A DNA stretch of 5,925 bases from JACKPD01 sp034003145. GTDB taxonomy: Bacteria > Spirochaetota > Spirochaetia > CADAEX01. This document shows positions 1-5,925 of this stretch, piece by piece. The notes beneath the pieces were generated by a model, which had not been told where the DNA came from, made no database searches, and saw only the letters and a list, made by a program, of their open reading frames with translations. The stretch covers positions 1-5,925 of the forward strand of contig JAVEZE010000161.1 in assembly GCA_034003145.1 (NCBI GenBank). Reading direction: 5' to 3'. The position numbers and the translations under genes were made by a program. Position 1 is the stretch's first letter, and every line of letters starts with the position of its first letter.

Positions 1-2
1 TT

Positions 3-476
3 CTTTCTATTCTTAAAGTACCTGAAAGTAATATATTCCGGATACGGGGAGAAAAAGTACCTGAAAATGAGGTGCTCCGGTACAGTAAAACAATGTATGA
101 GACATTGCCCCTGCGGAACGGGTTTCCTGTTTTTGACATGATATATCTTGGTGTCGGAAAGGATGGCCACACCGCAAGCCTTTTTCCCATGAGCGAGCAG
201 CTTGATGAAAAAGAAAAAGCAGCAGTTGTTTCTGTAAGCCCTGAAAACGGGAGGAAGAGGATAACGCTTACCCTGCCTGTTATCTGCAATGCAGAGAGAA
301 TTATTTTTCTTGTTACAGGAGTGGATAAAAGGGAAATTGTCAGGAAAATTTGCAAGCATGAAAACGAGGATCCTAACCTTCCCGCAAGCATGGTCCGCAC
401 TCAAAACGGAACTATTGAGTGGTATTTAGACAGCGTTGCATGGTCTTCCTGGGAACAGGACAGCGATGTTTTTTAG
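3..476 (+). CDS. pgl: 6-phosphogluconolactonase, 3' part (5' end outside window)
   Basis: Hydrolyses 6-phospho-D-glucono-1,5-lactone to 6-phosphogluconate, the second step of the oxidative pentose phosphate pathway, in the cytosol. The frame is open to the left edge, so the gene starts upstream; about 157 residues are visible and, as family members are usually about 230-260 residues, roughly the first third is missing. The GTG at 72 is internal: coding sequence continues upstream of it, including a segment reading NIFRIRGE that matches the family. The diagnostic motif GVGKDGHTASLFP is encoded at about 150-188, with the catalytic-site histidine in DGHTAS. Further family-like segments are RITLTLPVI, the FLVTG..K strand, and the tail PASMVRTQNGTIEWYLD. 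The stop is TAG at 474-476. The next gene begins 69 bases downstream. The family assignment is firm; distinguishing this DevB/SOL type from glucosamine-6-phosphate deaminase rests on the DGHTASLFP motif. Confidence 0.93.
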   Translation, partial: LSILKVPESNIFRIRGEKVPENEVLRYSKTMYETLPLRNGFPVFDMIYLGVGKDGHTASLFPMSEQLDEKEKAAVVSVSPENGRKRITLTLPVICNAERIIFLVTGVDKREIVRKICKHENEDPNLPASMVRTQNGTIEWYLDSVAWSSWEQDSDVF

Positions 477-545
477 ATCTCCTTACCGGTTAAACTTCAA
501 AATAATATTGTTTTACAGTTAAGAGTTCAATACCGATAGGATATT

Positions 546-974
546 ATGCATATACTTCACAAAACATTGGCAGCAGCAGCTTTTTTTGTATTTTTACTTC
601 CGCTGTATTGCTCTGCAGACGAATCAGGGATTGACAGAAACAAGGACGGCAAGGCTGACAGGTGGATTGAGGCCAGGCAGAGCGGCGGACAGATTGTAAG
701 CTCGGATAACAACTATGACGGTGTAATTGATTATATCCTTGAGATAGATGAATTCGGTAATAAAATATATGAAGAAACAGATTTTAATCTTGACGGCAGC
801 ATGGATGATTTTTATTTTTATTCCAACGGAGTTCTTGTAAGACAGGAAATTGATACAAATTATGACAACAAAATTGATATCTTTATATATCTGGAAAAAG
901 GTATCTATATAACAAAGGTTGAAAGGGACAAGAATTTTGACGGTATAATTGATTACACAAAACAATATAAATAG
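546..974 (+). CDS. Secreted protein with five D-x-N-x-D-G-x-x-D repeats, function unknown
   Basis: I do not recognise this as a named family. The 142-residue product begins with a signal peptide: basic residues H5/K6, a hydrophobic core from about 8 to 21, and a likely signal peptidase I site after C22-S23-A24. Cysteine 22 follows tyrosine, so a lipobox is unlikely. The mature part is almost entirely repeats. Motifs of the form D-x-N-x-D-G-x-x-D start at residues 30, 54, 79, 103 and 128, spaced 24, 25, 24 and 25; copy four has N instead of G. Aromatic/hydrophobic strands and a glycine turn separate the motifs. The acidic loops resemble calcium-binding loops of EF-hand or dockerin type, but no flanking EF-hand helices are evident, so a repeated beta-hairpin is more likely. 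The start ATG at 546 has a modest AGGA four bases upstream. Export across the inner membrane is well supported; metal binding is inference. Confidence 0.82.
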   Translation: MHILHKTLAAAAFFVFLLPLYCSADESGIDRNKDGKADRWIEARQSGGQIVSSDNNYDGVIDYILEIDEFGNKIYEETDFNLDGSMDDFYFYSNGVLVRQEIDTNYDNKIDIFIYLEKGIYITKVERDKNFDGIIDYTKQYK

Positions 975-984
975 AATTTTTTAC

Positions 985-1040
985 AAACAGGCAATGGCAA
1001 ACAGGCAATGGCAAAGAGGCAACGGCAAACAGGCAACGGC
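985..1040. repeat. Four tandem copies of a 14-base unit
   Basis: Four contiguous 14-base units lie at 985-998, 999-1012, 1013-1026 and 1027-1040. Units one and two are identical (AAACAGGCAATGGC); unit three is AAAGAGGCAACGGC and unit four AAACAGGCAACGGC. The variation is therefore confined to a T/C change at unit position 11 and one C/G change at unit position 4. The array starts ten bases after the stop codon of the secreted-repeat-protein gene and ends 90 bases before the rlmB start, so it is probably not translated. It contains no dyad and no spacers, so it is neither a CRISPR array nor a terminator. Slipped-strand changes in copy number are plausible. Confidence 0.92.
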
Positions 1041-1130
1041 AAAAATAAAAGAGCATTCACTCAATAGCGGTCAATTAACAGCGGTATGGAATTTGGATAA
1101 AGAAAACATCAAAAAGGAATCAGCGGGAAA

Positions 1131-1871
1131 GTGGAAGTAATTACAGGTTTTCATGCAATAGAGGAATACATAAAATCTGCCAAAGGGCGTTCAGTTTTAT
1201 ACATGACCGGCAACAATAAAAGGCATGATAATCTCTCGCTTCTCGCGGAAAAACAGGGGATAAAGGTAATAAAGGCAGAGCAGAAAGAGCTTGACCGGCT
1301 TTCAGGAAGTTCAGATAACCGCGGCGCAGTTCTTGTGCTTCAGGAAAAGGGAGCGAAAAAAATCAAATACAGTTCTGTCAGGGAATTCCTTGATACACTC
1401 GATGCCGGCAGCAAGGAAGAATCAATTGTGCTTCTTCTTGACGGTATAACAGATCCCCACAATTTCGGCGCGATACTCCGCTCTGCTGATCAGCTTGGCA
1501 TTGATCTTGTCATCACTCCTGGCCGCAGAAGCGCAAGCGATAACCCCACTGTAAGGAAAACATCTGCCGGAGCAAGCGAATATGTTTCTGTCGTGGAAGA
1601 TAATCTTGCAAGAAGCATGGACCTTTTAAAGAAAAAGGGATTCTGGATTTTCGGCGCAGACATGGCAGGACAGGAGTGCTGGTCCCTTAATCTTAAAGGG
1701 AAAACCGCGCTTATCCTCGGCAGCGAGGGGAGCGGAATCTCAAGGCTTCTTGCTGAAAAGTGCGACAGCCTAATTAAAATACCATCTTTCGGCCGTGTTG
1801 ACTCATTCAATGTATCGGTCGCGGCAGGTATTCTGATGTATGAAACAGTAAGACAGCATTCAGGCAAATAG
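1131..1871 (+). CDS. rlmB: 23S rRNA (guanosine-2'-O)-methyltransferase, RlmB type
   Basis: A SpoU/TrmH-family SPOUT enzyme that uses S-adenosylmethionine to methylate a ribose 2'-OH, most likely G2251 (E. coli numbering) in the peptidyl-transferase P-loop of 23S rRNA. It has 246 residues, the normal RlmB length. Residues 3-75 form the N-terminal RNA-binding domain typical of RlmB (GFHAIEEYI near the start, DNRGAV at 62-67). The knotted catalytic domain shows motif 1 at 108-119 (DPHNFGAILRSA, with N111 and R117), motif 2 at 196-204 (LGSEGSGIS, E199) and motif 3 at 217-230 (IPSFG..DSFNVSV, with N227 and S229). GTG at 1131 is the first usable start after an in-frame TAA at 1098-1100. An AAAAAGGA lies 12 bases upstream, slightly far. 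Motif 3 has SFNVS rather than the usual SLNVS. TrmH or another paralogue is possible, but the N-terminal domain favours RlmB. Confidence 0.88.
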   Translation: MEVITGFHAIEEYIKSAKGRSVLYMTGNNKRHDNLSLLAEKQGIKVIKAEQKELDRLSGSSDNRGAVLVLQEKGAKKIKYSSVREFLDTLDAGSKEESIVLLLDGITDPHNFGAILRSADQLGIDLVITPGRRSASDNPTVRKTSAGASEYVSVVEDNLARSMDLLKKKGFWIFGADMAGQECWSLNLKGKTALILGSEGSGISRLLAEKCDSLIKIPSFGRVDSFNVSVAAGILMYETVRQHSGK

Positions 1872-1904
1872 TCCCGTCAAATAACACAGTCAAATATCCT
1901 TTCC

Positions 1905-1933
1905 TTGACTCCATACATAAAAAATATTATTAT
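1905..1933 (+). promoter_or_regulatory. Sigma70-type promoter for the sucrose operon
   Basis: TTGACT at 1905-1910 matches the -35 consensus at five of six positions. After a 17-base spacer, TATTAT at 1928-1933 matches the -10 consensus at five of six. Transcription would begin near 1940, giving a 5' leader of about 50 bases before the fructokinase ATG at 1994. It sits in the 122-base gap after rlmB, the natural place for an operon start. No obvious operator for a known sugar repressor was identified. Confidence 0.65.
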
Positions 1934-1993
1934 TATAGCATAACGAAAAAAGTATGGACTTTTATGCCTTCTGCTTTTTTTGCAGGTTAACTT

Positions 1994-2878
1994 ATGGTAC
2001 TTACAATCGGCGAAACACTAATCGACAGTTTCCCTTCCTATTCAAGAATCGGGGGGGCGCCTCTTAATTTTTCCATCCACTGCGCTAATCTCGGAGAAGA
2101 TGTATCAATTGTTTCAAGAACCGGCAGCGACGCTGACGGCATGCGGATCAGGGAATTTCTCGAGGCCCGGGGTATTGGCATGGAATATCTTCAGAGAGAT
2201 TTTCTTCACAAAACCGGAAAAGTAATTGTAAAGGTTTCAAATAACGAAAATTATTATGATATAGTTAAAGACGCAGCTTATGATTTTATTGAATATCCTG
2301 TGATTTCTGACAAACAGCCGGAAGAGATAAAATGTCTTTATTTCGGCTCACTTATACAAAGAACTGATAACGGTTTTAATGTTGTGCATAAGCTTATTGA
2401 TAATATGCCGCCTGATGCGCTTATTTTTTATGACATCAACCTCCGCCCCGGCAACTTTACGGACCGGATAATCGGTAAATCGCTTGAAAAATGCACTGTG
2501 CTCAAGGTAAACGGGGAAGAACTTGAATATCTAAAAAAGCTGGAAAATATGGCATGCGATGACCGCTCCGCGGTTTTAATTTTAATGGAAAAACACAATT
2601 TAAAATCCGCGGCTGTAACAAGGGGCGAAGAGGGAGCTGAAATATTTATTGGAGATAAATATTTAAAAGATAGAATCAGGAAAAAAATTAAAGTAAAGGA
2701 TACAGTAGGGGCAGGCGATGCTTTTTCATCTGTTCTTGTAAAGGGGCTGCTTGACGGCTGGGGTCTTGAAGAGATCATGGAAAAAGCGCTCAAACTCGCG
2801 GCTGCGGTTTGCGGGTTGGAAGGGGCAGTCCCTGGAAATGATGATGGAGAATTTTACAGCCGTATTTTTAACAGCTGA
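1994..2878 (+). CDS. PfkB-family fructokinase
   Basis: Predicted to phosphorylate fructose with ATP to fructose 6-phosphate in the cytosol. The 294 residues are standard for a ribokinase-like (PfkB) sugar kinase. The N-terminus GETLID (6-11) and GGAPLN (20-25) form the sugar-binding side. The first PfkB signature continues through LGEDVSIVSRTGSDADG (33-49). FGSL at 117-120 and DINLRP at 147-152 are typical of the fructokinase branch. The second signature DTVGAGDAF (236-244) holds the anion hole and the catalytic base D242. The ATG at 1994 is the first start after an in-frame TAA at 1988-1990, with only a weak AGGT six bases upstream. The TGA stop lies 30 bases before the sucrose-phosphate synthase start. 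The neighbouring sucrose genes supply the reason for a fructose substrate: sucrose synthase releases fructose and the fusion enzyme consumes fructose 6-phosphate. Another hexose cannot be excluded from sequence alone. Confidence 0.87.
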   Translation: MVLTIGETLIDSFPSYSRIGGAPLNFSIHCANLGEDVSIVSRTGSDADGMRIREFLEARGIGMEYLQRDFLHKTGKVIVKVSNNENYYDIVKDAAYDFIEYPVISDKQPEEIKCLYFGSLIQRTDNGFNVVHKLIDNMPPDALIFYDINLRPGNFTDRIIGKSLEKCTVLKVNGEELEYLKKLENMACDDRSAVLILMEKHNLKSAAVTRGEEGAEIFIGDKYLKDRIRKKIKVKDTVGAGDAFSSVLVKGLLDGWGLEEIMEKALKLAAAVCGLEGAVPGNDDGEFYSRIFNS

Positions 2879-2892
2879 TTGCTGAAAATTAC

Positions 2893-2900
2893 AGGTGAGG
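2893..2900 (+). promoter_or_regulatory. Ribosome binding site that fixes the sps start
   Basis: AGGTGAGG lies eight bases before ATG 2909 and is a near-ideal Shine-Dalgarno sequence. It excludes the upstream in-frame TTG at 2879, which would abut the fructokinase stop and place this site inside the coding sequence. The adopted product therefore begins MGKKFYIQM. Confidence 0.8.
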
Positions 2901-2908
2901 ATTTAAAC

Positions 2909-5101
2909 ATGGGAAAGAAGTTTTATATACAGATGTTCAGCATACACGGCCTTATAAGGCAGGACAGGCTGGAAATGGGACGGGATGCGGATACAGGAGG
3001 CCAGATAAAGTATGTTATCGAACTCTGTAAAGAATTGAGCATGAAAGACGAGGTTGAAAGGGTAGATCTTTTTACAAGGCTTATTTCCGACAAAACAGTT
3101 TCGCAGGATTACAGTGTTCCTGTAGAAAAGGTAAATGATAAATTCAGGATTGTGAGAATTCAGTGCGGCGGCAGAAAGTATATAAGAAAAGAGCTTCTTT
3201 GGCCTTTTCTTGATGAATATGTCGACAAGACAGTAAAGTTTATCAAAAAAGAAAAACTGGTTCCTGATATAGTCCATGGACATTATGCAGACGGTGGATA
3301 TGTGGCACGTGAGCTCTCCTCATTTTTTGAGATTCCGTTTCTCTTTACAGGGCACTCACTTGGCAGAAACAAGCATGCCAAGCTGCTCGGCGACGGGATG
3401 TCTGAAAATGAGATCAACAGAAAATTCAGGATGGACACAAGATTAAAAAAGGAAGAAGAAATCTTAAGCTCTGCTGATATGATAATTACAAGCACGCAGC
3501 AGGAAATTGACAAGCAGTACGGGTTATATGATAACAAAAAAACACCCTCCTATAAGGTTATCCCTCCGGGAATAGATACAAAAAAATTCTATCCCTATTA
3601 TCACAATATGATACCTGAGATAGAGACGAAAGAAAAACAAATTTACGCGCACGCTTCAGTTCTGCAGGAGCTGGACAGGTTTTTTCTTAAACCGGATAAA
3701 CCCCTGATTTTAACTCTATGCAGACCGGAAAAAAGGAAAAATATTTCAGGTTTGATAAAAGCGTACGGAAAAAATCTTGAGCTTCAGGCTATGGCAAACC
3801 TTGCCATTTTCGCTGGTCTTAGAAAAAGCATTGCTGAGAAAGAGGATAATGAACGGGATGTTCTTACAGAGATGCTTCTTCTGATGGACAGGTTTGACCT
3901 TTATGGAAAAATGGCAATTCCCAAAAAGCATGATTTTGAACTTGAGGTTCCCGAGCTTTACAGGATAGCGGCTGAAAAAAAAGGGGTTTTTGTAAACGCT
4001 GCCCTTACAGAGCCGTTCGGTCTTACGCTGCTTGAGGCAGCTTCCTGCGGCCTGCCTATCGTGGCGACTGACGACGGAGGGCCAAGAGACATTATTCACA
4101 ACTGCGGCAACGGAATAATTGTTGATCCGGAAGACAGCGGCATGATAGCTGATGCGCTAAAAAAAATTATAAGCGACGGAAACCTGTGGGAAAAATACTC
4201 TAAAAACGGAATTGAAAATACAAGAAAATATTATACATGGAAAGCGCACGCTGAAGAATATGTAAAACTCCTTAACAGTAATTACGGTATGGATCCTTCT
4301 GTTTATCTGAAAAAGGATAAGGATGGGACCAAACCTTCGGGTACAAGACTTTCATCAATAAAACATCTTTTTGTCTCTGATATAGATGGAACACTTATCG
4401 GATCAGACGGGAAAAACCCCGATATCCTGTCAGAAATAATCTCCTTAAACCAGGAGAGCCTTGGATTTGCTGTCGCAACAGGGAGAAACGCAGATTCCGC
4501 TCTCTCATATCTTAAGTCACACAAAATACCTTCCCCCGATATAATTATCGCGTCTGTAGGAACAGAAATTTATTACACAGATAAGCTTAAATATGACAGA
4601 GGCTGGCACACTCACATTTCGCACAAATGGAACCCTGACCTGATCCGGGAGGTCTTGTCCGATATACCTTTTCTCAAGCTTCAGAGCGTAAATGATGAAA
4701 GCCTTTTCAAGGTAAGTTATTATCTTGAACCTGGAAGGGATCATATCAATATAATTCATGAGCATCTTAACAGGAAAAAATGCAGATACACGATTGTGTA
4801 TTCTGCTGAAAAATATCTTGACGTTATTCCCTACCGCGCCTCTAAGGGTAAAGCTCTCCGTTATTTAAGCTATAAGTGGAGTATACCTCTTGAGAACATT
4901 CTTACCTGCGGTGATTCAGGCAACGATGAGGATATGCTCAGGGGAGATACCTGTGCCGTAGTTGTGGGAAACTATTCAGCTGAACTGGAGACGCTTAGGG
5001 AAAGCAGAAAAATATATTTTGCGGAAAAACCTTACTCAGAAGGAATAATAGAAGGAATGAAGCATTATAAATTTCTTGAGAAACTAAAGGAGAACAGATG
5101 A
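2909..5101 (+). CDS. sps: Bifunctional sucrose-phosphate synthase / sucrose-phosphate phosphatase
   Basis: Predicted to make sucrose 6-phosphate from NDP-glucose and fructose 6-phosphate, then remove the phosphate. It has 730 residues from ATG 2909. The GT-B glycosyltransferase (family GT4) spans about 1-455: HGLIR (13-17), GRDADTGGQ (24-32), HGH (123-125), GHSLGRNK (148-155), the donor-phosphate-binding RPEKRKN (272-278; R276, K277) and the E-x7-E motif EPFGLTLLE (368-376). A linker leads to a HAD-type phosphatase domain from about 486: DIDGTL with nucleophile D491 and acid/base D493, ATGRN with T524, the lysine in SKGKAL (K646), and GDSGNDEDM with the Mg-binding acids D669 and D673. All four HAD motifs are intact, so the phosphatase should be active. 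The stop overlaps the next start. An alternative is a mannosylfructose-phosphate synthase, which is a related GT4 enzyme also found near fructokinase and a phosphatase; the adjacent sucrose synthase argues for sucrose. Confidence 0.9.
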   Translation: MGKKFYIQMFSIHGLIRQDRLEMGRDADTGGQIKYVIELCKELSMKDEVERVDLFTRLISDKTVSQDYSVPVEKVNDKFRIVRIQCGGRKYIRKELLWPFLDEYVDKTVKFIKKEKLVPDIVHGHYADGGYVARELSSFFEIPFLFTGHSLGRNKHAKLLGDGMSENEINRKFRMDTRLKKEEEILSSADMIITSTQQEIDKQYGLYDNKKTPSYKVIPPGIDTKKFYPYYHNMIPEIETKEKQIYAHASVLQELDRFFLKPDKPLILTLCRPEKRKNISGLIKAYGKNLELQAMANLAIFAGLRKSIAEKEDNERDVLTEMLLLMDRFDLYGKMAIPKKHDFELEVPELYRIAAEKKGVFVNAALTEPFGLTLLEAASCGLPIVATDDGGPRDIIHNCGNGIIVDPEDSGMIADALKKIISDGNLWEKYSKNGIENTRKYYTWKAHAEEYVKLLNSNYGMDPSVYLKKDKDGTKPSGTRLSSIKHLFVSDIDGTLIGSDGKNPDILSEIISLNQESLGFAVATGRNADSALSYLKSHKIPSPDIIIASVGTEIYYTDKLKYDRGWHTHISHKWNPDLIREVLSDIPFLKLQSVNDESLFKVSYYLEPGRDHINIIHEHLNRKKCRYTIVYSAEKYLDVIPYRASKGKALRYLSYKWSIPLENILTCGDSGNDEDMLRGDTCAVVVGNYSAELETLRESRKIYFAEKPYSEGIIEGMKHYKFLEKLKENR
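5087..5092 (+). promoter_or_regulatory. Ribosome binding site of the sucrose synthase gene
   Basis: AAGGAG lies inside the last codons of the sucrose-phosphate synthase gene, five bases before ATG 5098. It is close to the ideal Shine-Dalgarno sequence and supports the overlapping start, where the four bases ATGA serve both genes. Confidence 0.8.
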
Positions 5102-5925
5102 TAAGCACAAACCTGCTTGGAAGTATTATACGTAAAAAAGAACAGCACGATTTTAAGGAATTTATAAGCTATTTCAACCTTGAGGGGAACAGATTTTTTC
5201 TAAAGAATGATATCCTTGTCAAATTCGATAATTTTTGCTCTGAGTATAATAAAACAGAAATATTCAGAAAAAAATCAACAATCGCGGATTTTCTGAATAA
5301 AATCCAGGAGATGTTTGTTTCCCATGATTCACTGATTCTCCTTAACAGAGCCTCAATAGCAAAATATCATTTCTATAAACTGAGAATTGACGGTGAATTT
5401 CTCCAGAAGATAACCAGGGATGAGTATCTTGATCAGAAAGATTTTTTTGTGACAAAAAAATATATGGATGAAAAGCACCTGCACATTGATTTTCTCCCTT
5501 TCTATGATTACGGCCCTTCCATGAAAGATCCGGAAAGTCTGGGAAAAGGAATAAGTTTCTTAAACAAATACCTTTCAAGCAATATTTTCAGCAACCCTGA
5601 AAAATGGAATAACTACCTGTTTGAATTTATCAAGCTTCATAAATACAGTGACCGGCAGCTTCTTGTAAACGGCAGTATTATAAAGAATTTTGACGAGTTT
5701 TTCGAAGAGATAAATCTGATGATCGGGTTTTTGAAGAAAAAATCTCCTCAAACCCCTTACTTATCCATAAAACAGGCAATGAAAAAAGTCGGTTTTGAAC
5801 CGGGCTGGGGCAATACTGCGGGACGGATACTTGAATCAATGAAGATACTGGTTTCGCTAATTAATGAACCTACAGGAGAGCTTCTTGAAAAATTTATCTC
5901 AAGAATCCCTATGCCGCTTATATCA
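5098..5925 (+). CDS. sus: Sucrose synthase, N-terminal part (3' end outside window)
   Basis: Predicted to catalyse the reversible reaction sucrose + NDP = NDP-glucose + fructose; bacterial enzymes often prefer ADP. The frame is open to the right edge, giving 276 residues; full bacterial enzymes are about 790-800, so roughly 500 residues including the whole GT-B domain are missing. The recognisable parts are the plant-type regulatory N-terminal domains. A first domain covers about 1-125. The second carries LHIDFLPFYDYGPS from 128, GKGISFLNKYLSSNIF, LLVNGSII, the GFEPGWGNTAGR segment with W237, and LLEKFISRIPM near the end. In complete family members that last motif leads into the glycosyltransferase domain (PHGYF...PDTGGQ). 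The start overlaps the preceding stop and has a strong ribosome binding site. The absence of the catalytic domain is due only to the window boundary as far as can be seen. Confidence 0.9.
   Translation, partial: MISTNLLGSIIRKKEQHDFKEFISYFNLEGNRFFLKNDILVKFDNFCSEYNKTEIFRKKSTIADFLNKIQEMFVSHDSLILLNRASIAKYHFYKLRIDGEFLQKITRDEYLDQKDFFVTKKYMDEKHLHIDFLPFYDYGPSMKDPESLGKGISFLNKYLSSNIFSNPEKWNNYLFEFIKLHKYSDRQLLVNGSIIKNFDEFFEEINLMIGFLKKKSPQTPYLSIKQAMKKVGFEPGWGNTAGRILESMKILVSLINEPTGELLEKFISRIPMPLIS

Noticed and set aside
512..545. Possible promoter before the secreted-protein gene (TTTACA)
   Set aside because: No acceptable -10 element at a 16-18 base spacing was found.
985..1040. Possible CRISPR array
   Set aside because: The units are directly contiguous, 14 bases long and without spacers, and no cas gene is near.
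1075..1103. Possible promoter before rlmB (TTAACA, 17 bases, TAAAGA)
   Set aside because: The -35 is good, but the -10 matches only three of six consensus positions, so it is not distinguishable from chance in AT-rich DNA.
949..1140. A 63-codon open frame spanning the 14-base array
   Set aside because: It begins inside the secreted-protein gene, its composition follows the repeat units, it has no family signal, and it runs past the rlmB start.
2428..2793. Minus-strand open frames opposite fructokinase, and similarly opposite rlmB, sps and sucrose synthase
   Set aside because: They are shadows of convincing + strand genes, with no family features and no ribosome binding sites noted.
2879..2908. 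TTG 2879 as an earlier start for the sucrose-phosphate synthase
   Set aside because: It has no good ribosome binding site of its own, and an excellent one lies just before ATG 2909, where family-like sequence begins.

Overview
The window is a single-direction bacterial locus. All six supported genes lie on the + strand, the gaps are short, the third codon position is AT-leaning, and AGA/AGG and ATA codons are frequent. It holds housekeeping sugar metabolism, an rRNA methyltransferase, a small secreted repeat protein and a sucrose-metabolism operon. The species cannot be named from the sequence. Sucrose synthase together with sucrose-phosphate synthase is found in cyanobacteria, some proteobacteria and a few other phyla. 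The secreted protein would fit a Gram-negative environmental bacterium, but that is inference.

Region 1 (1-476) is the 3' part of a 6-phosphogluconolactonase gene of the oxidative pentose phosphate pathway. Region 2 (546-974) encodes a 142-residue protein with a signal peptide and five evenly spaced D-x-N-x-D-(G/N)-x-x-D motifs. A gap of about 156 bases (975-1130) follows, carrying four head-to-tail copies of a 14-base repeat. Region 3 (1131-1871) is an rRNA 2'-O-methyltransferase of the SpoU/TrmH type, most likely RlmB.

Region 4 (1872-5925) starts with a 122-base gap containing a good sigma70-type promoter (TTGACT, 17 bases, TATTAT). It continues as an operon of three sucrose genes: a PfkB-family fructokinase, a 730-residue sucrose-phosphate synthase fused to an apparently active sucrose-phosphate phosphatase domain, and the N-terminal 276 residues of sucrose synthase, cut by the window end. 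The last two genes overlap by four bases (ATGA).

The three enzymes form a closed set. The fusion makes sucrose from NDP-glucose and fructose 6-phosphate. Sucrose synthase reversibly converts sucrose and NDP to NDP-glucose and fructose. Fructokinase returns the fructose to fructose 6-phosphate. The cell could thus store sucrose as a compatible solute or carbon reserve and recover it, and may be able to exchange the nucleotide on glucose. No CRISPR array, transposase, tRNA or rRNA gene was seen.
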